Under the pieces are notes generated by a model. The model had not been told where the DNA came from. It searched no databases and worked only from the letters and a program-made list of their open reading frames with translations. The translations under genes were made by a program, and so were the position numbers. A DNA stretch of 32,556 nt, taken from JAIEPT01 sp038217425 (GTDB lineage Bacteria; Planctomycetota; Planctomycetia; Gemmatales; Gemmataceae). The stretch covers positions 1 to 32,556 of the forward strand of contig JBBQPM010000065.1 in NCBI GenBank assembly GCA_038217425.1. The letters are read 5' to 3'. Within the stretch, counting starts at the first letter, position 1; every line of letters starts with the position of its first letter. Below are positions 14,887 to 22,044 of this stretch, piece by piece.

Positions 14887-16239
14887 TCATTTCGCTCGGG
14901 CGCTGTCCCAGTATTGCACCAGATCGATGCGCGTGATGATGTCGACGATCTTGCCGTCGACCGTTGCGAGCACGCCGGTATTCCCGGCCAAGAGCAGACG
15001 ATACGCCTCGTCGAGATGGACGGTCGTTTCGAGCACGGGGAGCGGTCGGGCCATCACTTCGCCGACCGTGCTCTTGGCGGGATCGCGGTGATCGTGCAGG
15101 AAGCGGGCGAGCGTCACTTCCTGGATGCAGCCGACGGTCTTGCCCTCGGGCGAAAGGACCGGGATCTGCGAATAGCCCGCGGACTGCAAGAGAGCGATGG
15201 CGTCCGAGACGGGCGCGGTCGAGGCGATCGTGACCAACGGCTTGGTTTTACGCGTGCGCAGGAGATCGCCGACCGAGTGGATCACTTCCGTCTCGACGTT
15301 GAGCTTGTTGGCGGCCAGCCAATCGTCGTCGAACACTTTACTCATGTAGTTGCGCCCCGTATCCGCGGCCAGGGCGACTACGAGATGTTCGGGCCCCAAC
15401 CGACGCGCATAGCGCAGCGCGGCCGCAACGGCGGTACCGCTGGAACCGCCCAGGAGCATGCCTTCGCGCCGCGCCAGGAGCCGGGCGATTTGAAACGACT
15501 CGGCATCGCCGACGCGGACCCATTCGTCGACGAGATGGCTATTGAGCGTCTTGGGGACGAAGTCCTCGCCGATGCCCTCGACCTTCCAGGGATGCGGCGC
15601 ATCGCCCGAGAGGACGGACCCCTCCGGATCGGCGCCGATGATTTTGACGTCCGGGTTCTGCTCCTTGAGATAGCGTGCGACGCCCGAGAGCGTGCCGCCG
15701 GTGCCGGCGCCGGCGACGAAGACGGTCACCTTCCCCTGTGTCTGTTCCCAAATTTCGTAGCCGGTGGAGCGGTAGTGGACTTCGGGATTGGCAAGGTTGG
15801 CGAACTGGTTCGGACGCCAGGCGCCGGGGATTTCGCGTGAGAGCCGGTCGGCGACGCCATTGTAGCTGTCGGGGGAATCGGGCGGCACGCTGGTAAGCGT
15901 AATGACGACCTCAGCTCCGTAGGCTTTGAGCAAGCGGATCTTGTCGGCGCTCATCTTGTCCGGGAGCACGAAGATGCACCGATAGCCCTTGACGGCGGCA
16001 ATCATCGCCAGGCCCAGGCCGGTGTTGCCCGCGGTCGCCTCGATGATGGTGCCGCCGGGCCGAAGCCAGCCGCGCCGCTCGGCATCCAGCACCATGGACA
16101 GCGCGACGCGGTCCTTGATGCTGCCGGCTGGGTTCAGCGATTCAACCTTGACGTAGACCGCCGGCTGCAGCCCCTCGGTGATGCGGTTGAGCCGAACCAG
16201 AGGCGTTTTGCCGATCGATTGCAGAATCGTATCTTGCAT
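14887..16239 (-). CDS. cystathionine beta-synthase (PLP domain plus CBS pair)
   Basis: 450 aa, the length of bacterial CBS enzymes without the N-terminal heme domain. The PLP domain has Lys42 in GSIKDR (39-44) for the Schiff base, TAGNTGLG (69-76) for substrate binding, GTGGT (179-183) for the phosphate and GGSSGTAVAA near 284-293. Residues about 330-450 form two CBS motifs, usually a regulatory nucleotide or SAM site. The reaction condenses serine and homocysteine to cystathionine in reverse transsulfuration; cysteine-synthase activity is a possible alternative. The gene starts 3 bases after the exported methyltransferase gene, so both are on one transcript, which ties the pair loosely to methyl-cycle sulfur metabolism. 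Confidence 0.9.
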   Translation of the reverse strand: MQDTILQSIGKTPLVRLNRITEGLQPAVYVKVESLNPAGSIKDRVALSMVLDAERRGWLRPGGTIIEATAGNTGLGLAMIAAVKGYRCIFVLPDKMSADKIRLLKAYGAEVVITLTSVPPDSPDSYNGVADRLSREIPGAWRPNQFANLANPEVHYRSTGYEIWEQTQGKVTVFVAGAGTGGTLSGVARYLKEQNPDVKIIGADPEGSVLSGDAPHPWKVEGIGEDFVPKTLNSHLVDEWVRVGDAESFQIARLLARREGMLLGGSSGTAVAAALRYARRLGPEHLVVALAADTGRNYMSKVFDDDWLAANKLNVETEVIHSVGDLLRTRKTKPLVTIASTAPVSDAIALLQSAGYSQIPVLSPEGKTVGCIQEVTLARFLHDHRDPAKSTVGEVMARPLPVLETTVHLDEAYRLLLAGNTGVLATVDGKIVDIITRIDLVQYWDSARAK

Positions 16240-16242
16240 GGC

Positions 16243-16947
16243 TTACTTCTTCTTTTCGAAAATGATGACGTGTTGCCAGGGGAGATGGTTCTGCGTCTCG
16301 ACATGCCCGACCGCGAACGGCGTCATCTCCTTGATCACCTGCTTCTGCGACATTTTATGCACGACCTTGATCGGCACGTTGTCGTCTTCGAGACGAAACT
16401 CGACGAACACCAGCCGACCGCCGGGCTTTAGCGCCTCGACCATCTTCTCGGTCACTTCGTAGGGATGCGAGAACTCATGATAGACGTCGGTCATGAAGAT
16501 GAGGTCGACGCTCGCGGCCGGGAGTTTCGGATCGGTCTCGGTCGCCTTCACGAGCTGAACGTTCTTCAGGCCCTTGTTTTTCACTCGGCCACGGATGATG
16601 GCGAGCATCTCGGGCTGGATGTCGACGGCGTAGACCTTGCCGGTAGGGCCGACGATCTCGGCGAGCTTCATGGTGTAATAACCGCTGCCGGCGCCCATAT
16701 CGACGACGTGGTCGCCCGGCTTGATCTTGAGCGGCGGCAACAGCTTCGAGACGTGCTCTTCCTTCTCGCGCTCGGGGCGTTCCAGCCAGCTCGCGCCCTG
16801 GTAGCCCATCACCTGGGCAATCTCGCGCCCCATGTAGAACTTGCCGGTGCCGTCCGGGTCGTGGTCGGCCTTCATCGTATAGCGTTTCTCCTGCGCGATC
16901 AGGGGGGCCGCGATCGTGAAGCACAGGCAAAGCGTCAAGGTTCGCAT
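16243..16947 (-). CDS. class I SAM-dependent methyltransferase with a signal peptide
   Basis: 234 aa. Motif I VVDMGAGSGYY (81-91), the acidic post-I residue in YAVDIQPEM, and a motif-IV region (IFMTDVYHEFSHP) identify a UbiE-like class I methyltransferase. The N-terminus (MRTLTLCLCFTIAAPLIAQ) is a classical signal peptide, followed directly by the mature KRYTMKADHDPDGTGK. GGGAG stands 7 bases before the ATG, so the signal-containing start is well supported. SAM is not expected outside the cytoplasm, so either the signal serves as a membrane anchor or the fold has another job; exported members of this family are seen in other Planctomycetes. Substrate unknown. First gene of a two-gene operon with cystathionine beta-synthase. 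Confidence 0.85.
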   Translation of the reverse strand: MRTLTLCLCFTIAAPLIAQEKRYTMKADHDPDGTGKFYMGREIAQVMGYQGASWLERPEREKEEHVSKLLPPLKIKPGDHVVDMGAGSGYYTMKLAEIVGPTGKVYAVDIQPEMLAIIRGRVKNKGLKNVQLVKATETDPKLPAASVDLIFMTDVYHEFSHPYEVTEKMVEALKPGGRLVFVEFRLEDDNVPIKVVHKMSQKQVIKEMTPFAVGHVETQNHLPWQHVIIFEKKK

Positions 16948-17034
16948 CGAAAACTCCCGGTCTACCCAAAGCGAGTCGTCCTTCTATGGTGAGGATAACA
17001 AAACTGCGCCGAAAAAGCTCACCCAAGAACGCAA

Positions 17035-17961
17035 ATGTCCGCCTACTTGCAAACGCTGAACCAACGACTCGCCGACCGTGTCGCCATGCTCCCCGCCGAT
17101 CTACGCGAGCGGAGCGCCGCGTATCTGGTGCGTTCGCAAAACGCCGACGGCGGCTTCCCCGGGCGCGACGGCGAATCGGACCTCTACTACACCGGCTTCG
17201 GCCTGCGCGGACTCGCCGCCCTGGGCGCCCTCACGCCCGACGTCGGCGGCCGAGCGTTGCCGTATCTACGCGAGTGTCTGCAGCGGCAAACCAGCGTCGT
17301 CGACTTCTTCTCGTTCCTCTACGCGTGTCTCTTGTTGCAAGCTTCCGGTTGCGGCGACGTGCTCGAAGGAAGTCGAGCCGATTGGCCGGAACGCGTCGCC
17401 GAGATGCTGGGGACGTTCCGCACGCCGGAAGGGGGCTATAACAAATCGCCGGGCGCCAAGTCGGCGAGCACGTATCACACCTTCCTGGTCGGCTTGTGTT
17501 ACGAGCTTCTCGGCAAGACGTTCCCGTATGCCGAGGAGGCGCTCGCGCTCGCCCGGGCCCGTCGGCGCGACGATGGCGGGTACGTCGAAATCGCCGCCAT
17601 GCGCCGCAGCGGCACCAACCCCACCGCCGCCGGCGTCGGCATCTTGCATCTCGTGCTCGGCGAAACGCTTTCGCCCGAGGAAACCGAGCCGACCATCGAG
17701 TATCTATTGCAGATGAAGTCGATGGACGGCGGGCTGTGCGCCAACGACCGCATCCCGCTCGCCGACCTGCTTTCGACATTCACCGGGCTCTGGACGCTCG
17801 ACCGCCTCGGGGCGCTGGAGCGCGTGCCGCGCGGCAGCGTGTACCGTTTCGCCGCCTCGAACGAGGTCCCCGCCGGCGGCTTCAAGGCGGGTATCTGGGA
17901 CGAAGTCGCCGACGTGGAGTACACGTTTTACGGCCTGGGCGTGATGGGATTGTGTCAGTGA
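17035..17961 (+). CDS. prenyltransferase/squalene-cyclase-fold protein resembling geranylgeranyltransferase beta subunit
   Basis: 308 aa. Five or more alpha-alpha-toroid repeats carry the QxDGGF-type motif: SQNADGGFPG (34-43), PEGGYNKSPG (131-140), DDGGYVE (179-185), SMDGGLCAN (229-237) and PAGGFKAG (279-286). The arrangement resembles eukaryotic Rab geranylgeranyltransferase beta. Aligned by eye, the catalytic zinc ligands Asp-Cys-His appear as Asp244, Leu246 (in ADLLSTF) and Tyr296 (in DVEYTFYG), so two of three ligands are missing. A classical protein prenyltransferase reaction is therefore doubtful, and a binding or scaffold role is possible. No signal peptide, so cytoplasmic. Divergent from the methyltransferase operon. 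Confidence 0.75.
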   Translation: MSAYLQTLNQRLADRVAMLPADLRERSAAYLVRSQNADGGFPGRDGESDLYYTGFGLRGLAALGALTPDVGGRALPYLRECLQRQTSVVDFFSFLYACLLLQASGCGDVLEGSRADWPERVAEMLGTFRTPEGGYNKSPGAKSASTYHTFLVGLCYELLGKTFPYAEEALALARARRRDDGGYVEIAAMRRSGTNPTAAGVGILHLVLGETLSPEETEPTIEYLLQMKSMDGGLCANDRIPLADLLSTFTGLWTLDRLGALERVPRGSVYRFAASNEVPAGGFKAGIWDEVADVEYTFYGLGVMGLCQ

Positions 17962-17994
17962 AGTCGGTAAAGAATGGCTTCGGTATAATCCGGC

Positions 17995-18109
17995 GAAAGC
18001 CCAGGGATGGCTATCCCTGGGAACGCACCCGAATCGAAATTTCTCCTACGCGAGCCGATGAATCTCGGTTATCGGCGTTTTCCCCAGGGATAGCCATCCC
18101 TGGGCTTTC
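17995..18109. repeat. inverted repeat of the CCCAGGGAT family, copy 1 (27-bp perfect arms)
   Basis: The arm 17995-18021 is perfectly complementary to 18083-18109. Each arm is itself a hairpin (CCCAGGGAT facing ATCCCTGGG). The design arm-spacer-inverted arm with self-palindromic arms is REPIN-like. It lies between two co-directional genes, downstream of the prenyltransferase-like gene, where it may stop transcription. Confidence 0.85.
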
Positions 18110-18120
18110 CCGGCAAATGA

Positions 18121-18150
18121 TTGTCCCTGGACCGATTTTGTCGGTATCAT
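18121..18150 (+). promoter_or_regulatory. possible sigma70 promoter of the rhodanese gene
   Basis: TTGTCC (18121-18126), an 18-base spacer, then TATCAT (18145-18150). It places the start near 18157, about 42 bases before the ATG at 18199, and sits just after the repeat element. Confidence 0.4.
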
Positions 18151-18198
18151 GATCATTAACGGATCAAGCCGACTCCCCCATTCTTTCAGGAACCTACC

Positions 18199-18597
18199 AT
18201 GACGCAATCACTCGCATCCGTCGCCGTTCTGATCCTTTTAAACCTCACCGCAGTCGCTCAGGAGCCGCCAAAGCACACGAAGGATTCGCTTCAAACGGTG
18301 AAGGAAAACTTGAAATCCGGCAAGGCAGTACTGCTCGATGTTCGGGAGCAGAAAGAATGGGACGCGGGACACATCGCGGGCGCCCGGTTGATCCCGCAAA
18401 GCAAGCTGAAGGCGGAGACGGGCCTCGAAGAACTCTTGAAGAGCCTGCCCAAGGACAAAGTCATTTACACGCATTGCAAGGGCGGCGGCCGGGCCTTGTC
18501 CTGCGGCGAAATCCTCAAGAAGCACGGGTTCGACGTTCGCCCACTCAAAGCCGGCTACCCTGACCTGATTGAGGCAGGGTTCGAGAAGGCGAAATAG
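18199..18597 (+). CDS. exported single-domain rhodanese
   Basis: 132 aa. Signal peptide 1-20 (ending TAVAQ), then one rhodanese domain: LLDVREQKEWDAGHI (45-59), the active loop CKGGGRA starting at Cys93, and KAGYPDLIEAG near the end. The Cys carries a persulfide in the sulfurtransferase cycle. A six-residue-type loop and export suggest a periplasmic PspE-like enzyme acting on thiosulfate or other sulfane sulfur. CAGGA precedes the ATG. It is flanked by a repeat element upstream and a convergent kinase gene 25 bases downstream. Confidence 0.85.
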   Translation: MTQSLASVAVLILLNLTAVAQEPPKHTKDSLQTVKENLKSGKAVLLDVREQKEWDAGHIAGARLIPQSKLKAETGLEELLKSLPKDKVIYTHCKGGGRALSCGEILKKHGFDVRPLKAGYPDLIEAGFEKAK

Positions 18598-18622
18598 ACG
18601 AACCTGCCATCGAAGCTTGATA

Positions 18623-20218
18623 CTATCTGGGAGGATACAAACCCACTTCCGCGAGCGATTCGAGAGCTTGCTTGAGTGCGTCATCTTCGCGGTCTCCCGA
18701 GGAGATCGCTCGAGTGACTTCAAGCGTTCGTCGGTCGGGTTGCTCCCAGGCGGCGGCAGCCTTCAGATAGATGGCCCAGTCGGCGTCCGAGGCGTCGTTT
18801 CGGCGGCTATGCAATCGAACTCGTACCACTTCTGAATCTGCTTCGCAGAGGAGAAACGCGACCGGTACGCCCCAATGAACGGCGGCCTCAATAAACAGCC
18901 GGCGGTCTTTCTCTTCGCGAAAGCTGGCGTCCACGACGACGCGGTTTCCTTCAAAAAGAGACTTCGCCGCACGACGCAAGCATTCCGCATAGGTTCGGTC
19001 GGTCCATTCGGGCCGATACAACCCTTCCTCGTACGCATTGGCCGTTTTCGTCTCGCCCGACTCCCTCGCGAGTTCTTTGCGGACCACGTCGGAACGAATG
19101 ACTTCAAACGTCGCGTGCCTTGCCAGATTACGGGCCAGAGTCGATTTCCCGGTGCCGGGGAGTCCGCCTACCATGACCAGACAGGGCCTTCGCTCGGGAT
19201 CTTCCAACTCGCCCAGCGCGAAAAGCCAATAGGCTCGAGCTTTCGCAAGGGCCGACTCCCGCTCCGCCGCGGGTATCTCACTCTGCTGAACCTTGAGCCC
19301 TTCCACCTTCCCGCGCACGGCGGCACGGTAGGCCATGTAGAACGGCAATAGTTCGCGTCCCTCGCGATCGCCCGAGGCTCGAATGTAGGCATCAATGAAC
19401 GTGTCGGCAAGCTTGCGTCGGCCATGAAATGCGAGCCCCATCGCGAGAAACGCCATGTCTGCGACGGGGTCGGCAAAACGAAATCGTTCGTTGAACTCGA
19501 TGCAATCGATGATGGCCAGGTCTGCGGGAGGCTGCCGGTCCGGGAAAAGATAGACGTGCCCCAGTCGTAGATCTCCGTGCGTATCGCGCGGCACGCCGCG
19601 TTCCGCTCGTCGTTGAATCAAGTTGCGCAGATGGAGCAGCGCGGTTTCTACGAGCGTCCGCAGCCTTTCGAAGACGGCGAGGCTCAACGTGACGCCGATT
19701 TGCCGGTAAGACTGCTCGAAATTCTCGAGGGAATTTCGAGCCACCGCTTCGAATCCTCCAAACTCGGCGATCCGTTTACTCGTCTCCGCCTCGGCGTGAA
19801 ACTCGGCGATCCTCCAAGCGATCGCTTCGACGACCTCAGGTGCGACGTCTTCGTGTTGCAAATAGGCCTGGAGAGTCGCGTCGTCGGACAGGCGTTTCAT
19901 CTTGACCGCCCATTCGAGCGCTTCGCCGGCCCCTTCCATCTGCAGACCCTGATCGGACATCGTGATGGGAACGACGCCGAGATAGACTTCCGGCGCCAGC
20001 CGGCGGTTGAGGCGAACCTCTTCCTCGCAGAAATGACGGCGTTTGTCGAGCGTGCTATAGTCGACGAATCCGAATTCCACAGGCTTCTTGATCTTGTAGG
20101 CGTAGCTCCCGGCGAGGAAAACGACGGATAGGTGAGTCTGACATACCTCTACTTTCTCGACCGAAAAAGAGTACGCCTCGGCTTTGGAAAGCTGGCCGAT
20201 GAGACGGGCTAATTCCAT
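18623..20218 (-). CDS. bifunctional aminoglycoside-phosphotransferase-like / P-loop kinase fusion protein
   Basis: 531 aa from the ATG at 20218, chosen over the in-frame ATG at 20257 because AAGGAGAG sits 6 or so bases upstream. The N-terminal half (about 30-310) is an APH/choline-kinase-like fold with YKIKKPVEFGF (41-51), the catalytic loop HGDLRLGHV (214-222) and IDCIEFNERFR (237-247). The C-terminal half is a P-loop kinase with GLPGTGKST (352-360), followed by a VVDASFREEKDR stretch. This two-kinase layout matches proteins such as Mycobacterium tuberculosis Rv2004c of the dormancy regulon; the substrate is unknown. The last residue of the HxDLxxxN motif is His rather than Asn, as I recall for these fusions. 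It follows the cyclic-nucleotide-domain gene with a 123-base gap holding a hairpin. Confidence 0.85.
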   Translation of the reverse strand: MELARLIGQLSKAEAYSFSVEKVEVCQTHLSVVFLAGSYAYKIKKPVEFGFVDYSTLDKRRHFCEEEVRLNRRLAPEVYLGVVPITMSDQGLQMEGAGEALEWAVKMKRLSDDATLQAYLQHEDVAPEVVEAIAWRIAEFHAEAETSKRIAEFGGFEAVARNSLENFEQSYRQIGVTLSLAVFERLRTLVETALLHLRNLIQRRAERGVPRDTHGDLRLGHVYLFPDRQPPADLAIIDCIEFNERFRFADPVADMAFLAMGLAFHGRRKLADTFIDAYIRASGDREGRELLPFYMAYRAAVRGKVEGLKVQQSEIPAAERESALAKARAYWLFALGELEDPERRPCLVMVGGLPGTGKSTLARNLARHATFEVIRSDVVRKELARESGETKTANAYEEGLYRPEWTDRTYAECLRRAAKSLFEGNRVVVDASFREEKDRRLFIEAAVHWGVPVAFLLCEADSEVVRVRLHSRRNDASDADWAIYLKAAAAWEQPDRRTLEVTRAISSGDREDDALKQALESLAEVGLYPPR

Positions 20219-20279
20219 GACGCTCTCCTTGCCAATGCATCGATTCGTCCGCTCCAAAAGACGGAAAACCGTGCACCCC

Positions 20280-20307
20280 GGGCGAACTTGCGTCTAAAGG
20301 TTCGCCC
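20280..20307 (-). terminator. short hairpin between cNMP-domain gene and kinase fusion gene
   Basis: GGGCGAAC (20280-20287) pairs perfectly with GTTCGCCC (20300-20307) around a 12-base loop. No T-run follows on the minus strand, so it could attenuate rather than end the operon transcript. Confidence 0.35.
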
Positions 20308-20341
20308 AGGTTGCAGGATTTCACCGCTTACTTCGCGGACG

Positions 20342-20803
20342 CTAACGGAGTTGCCCCTCGGCAGCGGCCCAGCGCGTGCTGGCAAGACGGTTGGCGACCA
20401 CTCCGAGCAGGTGTTTCATCAGGTGATAACCCAGTTCGTGGTCATTTTCGCATTGCTCCCGAAGCCATTCGGCGTCAAAAGAAATCCCTCGAACCGAATC
20501 GGAAGCCCGGCAGTCGAATTGCCAGCGGTGCGGAGGGAGCGCCCACGACCAGCCGACGACTTCGCCCGGACCCACTTCAGCGATGGGCAGGAATTCGCCG
20601 TAGTCGGCGACGTTGCCGATTTCGACGTGGCCCGATTGCACCAAGTAAAACACGTGCGAAGGATTCCCCTTCCGAGCAATGAACTCATGCGCCTCGGCGG
20701 AAAAAGGCTTCACCGCAGAAGCCAGACGCAACAGATGGCGATCGCTCAGGCCATCCAGAAAGGCATGCGTGCCAAAGGTTCCGAGGATTCCATTTTTCGT
20801 CAT
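20342..20803 (-). CDS. stand-alone cyclic-nucleotide-binding (Crp-like) domain protein
   Basis: 153 aa from the ATG at 20803; a GTG one codon earlier is possible. The start overlaps the stop of the CBS gene (TGATG), so the two are translationally coupled. Residues about 15-135 follow the double-psi-like beta barrel of Crp/Fnr effector domains: LDGLSDRHLLRLAS, then VFYLVQSGHVEIG, then GPGEVVGW, then the start of the dimer helix (ELGYHLMKHLLGVVANRL). The chain ends there, with no helix-turn-helix, so it is not itself a DNA-binding regulator. The usual cAMP phosphate-binding Arg-Ser/Thr-Ala motif is not seen. It may be a sensor subunit acting on the CBS or kinase partner. Confidence 0.8.
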   Translation of the reverse strand: MTKNGILGTFGTHAFLDGLSDRHLLRLASAVKPFSAEAHEFIARKGNPSHVFYLVQSGHVEIGNVADYGEFLPIAEVGPGEVVGWSWALPPHRWQFDCRASDSVRGISFDAEWLREQCENDHELGYHLMKHLLGVVANRLASTRWAAAEGQLR

Positions 20804-21348
20804 CACATCACCTCTTTCGCGTTGGGGGCCCCTTTTTCGCCGCGAAGCGCTCGAAGCACGTCGAAGGCGCTAATGACCCCGACGAGGATTCCGGCTTCAA
20901 TGACGAACAATCGATGCACTTTGTAATTGAGCATGTCGCTCACGACGCGCGAAACGGAATCCGTCGGAGTAACCGAAAGCACCATCGGAGTCATCACGTC
21001 TCGCACCAACATCGTTTCGACTCGCTCCTCCGGATAGCCCTCCAAGAGCGATTCCCCGGTAGGTGCGACCAGGTCGGTCTTCGCATAGAACTCGGTCGCG
21101 GACGGAAGGAGCCCGGACTTATTTCGATCGTGGATGACGATGTCCGTCTGACTGAGAACGCCGACGGCTCTTCCGGCTTGATTGACGACGGGAGCGGCGC
21201 TAAATCCCTTGTCGGACAGGAACGCAATGGCATCCTTAAGCTTCGCCCCTTCCGAAACCGAAATTGGGGATGCCGTCATCAAATCCGCAGCCGTTTCCGC
21301 GTGGAGAAACATGCGATTGGGCCGCGTGGCGGTCGTTGTGCTGTTCAT
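20803..21348 (-). CDS. two-CBS-domain protein (stress/hypoxia type)
   Basis: 181 aa. CBS motif 1 spans about 20-80 (ADLMTASPISVSEGAKL, then AAPVVNQAGRAVGVLSQTDI). CBS motif 2 spans about 112-175 (VRDVMTPMVLSVTPTDSVS, then HRLFVIEAGILVGVISAFD). An insert of some 35 residues lies between them. CBS pairs bind adenine nucleotides and report energy or redox state; the stand-alone form resembles M. tuberculosis HRP1 (Rv2626c) and many universal-stress neighbours. AAGGAG stands 9 bases before the ATG. A sigma54-like promoter lies directly upstream at 21388-21403, and the cyclic-nucleotide-domain gene is overlapped at the 3' end. Confidence 0.85.
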   Translation of the reverse strand: MNSTTTATRPNRMFLHAETAADLMTASPISVSEGAKLKDAIAFLSDKGFSAAPVVNQAGRAVGVLSQTDIVIHDRNKSGLLPSATEFYAKTDLVAPTGESLLEGYPEERVETMLVRDVMTPMVLSVTPTDSVSRVVSDMLNYKVHRLFVIEAGILVGVISAFDVLRALRGEKGAPNAKEVM

Positions 21349-21387
21349 GGCGTTTCTCCTTAAGAAAGTGGAGTCGCCAGATACAAG

Positions 21388-21403
21388 AGCATCTCCTGTG
21401 CCG
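21388..21403 (-). promoter_or_regulatory. sigma54-type promoter facing the CBS/cNMP operon
   Basis: On the minus strand this reads CGGCAC-N5-ATGCT. The GG and GC dinucleotides are exactly 12 bases apart, as sigma54 requires, and the match to TGGCAC-N5-TTGCW has two mismatches. The start would fall near 21377, about 29 bases before the CBS ATG. Confidence 0.55.
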
Positions 21404-21418
21404 AGATCTGAAATCTCG
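21402..21418. promoter_or_regulatory. palindrome between divergent sigma54-like promoters
   Basis: CGAGAT-N5-ATCTCG is a perfect 6+6 dyad. It lies about 62-78 bases upstream of the predicted cytochrome start and overlaps the -24 element of the minus-strand promoter. It is a candidate operator or enhancer site; no second copy was found. Confidence 0.35.
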
Positions 21419-21453
21419 CCTTGAATCGGTAAACGCCGGGCTGAGATCCTCCT

Positions 21454-21469
21454 TGGTACATCGTTTGCT
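21454..21469 (+). promoter_or_regulatory. sigma54-type promoter of the cytochrome c'-like gene
   Basis: TGGTAC-N5-TTGCT, one mismatch from TGGCAC-N5-TTGCW, with invariant GG (21455-21456) and GC (21467-21468) 12 bases apart. The start would be near 21480, leaving a leader of about 54 bases to the ATG at 21534. Confidence 0.7.
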
Positions 21470-21533
21470 TCGACTGAAGAGGCAGTCGACTTGCCGATCT
21501 GATCGAACTCCCCCTCCCCATCAGGAGACTCTT

Positions 21534-21965
21534 ATGAAAAAGCCCCTTTGCATTTTCCTCGTACTTTGCGTGCTTGCAAGCGTTCCCTGGCTGACGTTCG
21601 CACAGCGTCCTCTGGGACAGGGCAAACTCATGGCCGACAAACTTGAGAGCACGAAAGCGTTGCTGGAGGGCATCGCGATCGCCGACTTCAAAAAGATCGG
21701 CGACAGCTCCGAGCGTCTCGTTCAGCTCAGCAGGAAGGACGAATGGTTCATTTATAAGACCCCGCGTTACGAACTCCACAGCAACGAGTTTCGCCGGGCC
21801 GCGGAGACTATCTCGCAAAAGGCAAAGGAGAAGAATATTGACGGCGTGACTTTGGCCTATTTCGACCTGACGATGTCGTGCGTTCGCTGCCACCAGCACG
21901 TACGCGAAACGCGCGATGCTCGCCTCCCCGTCCCAAAGAAAGAATTCTTCGCTTGGGCAGATTGA
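21534..21965 (+). CDS. exported cytochrome c'/c556-like protein
   Basis: 143 aa from the ATG at 21534; the frame is open upstream, but TCAGGAGA lies 5-12 bases before this ATG and it opens a proper signal peptide (1-24, ending TFAQ). The mature part is all-helical, with the single heme motif CVRCH at 116-120 near the C-terminus, as in the four-helix cytochrome c'/c556 family. Met33 in the first helix could be a sixth heme ligand (c556-like); otherwise the heme would be five-coordinate and able to bind NO or CO. It is expressed divergently from the CBS operon, most likely from the sigma54-type promoter at 21454. Confidence 0.82.
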   Translation: MKKPLCIFLVLCVLASVPWLTFAQRPLGQGKLMADKLESTKALLEGIAIADFKKIGDSSERLVQLSRKDEWFIYKTPRYELHSNEFRRAAETISQKAKEKNIDGVTLAYFDLTMSCVRCHQHVRETRDARLPVPKKEFFAWAD

Positions 21966-22044
21966 AATCGTCAGGAATATGTGCGGAACCGCCCAGCAGT
22001 GCCTGACTCGCACACCTCTCCAACGAAAATCACGCCTCGAGGAC

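Noticed and set aside
17984..17989. Perfect TATAAT box
   Set aside because: No -35 match at 16-18 bases upstream, and a long inverted repeat lies between it and the next gene.
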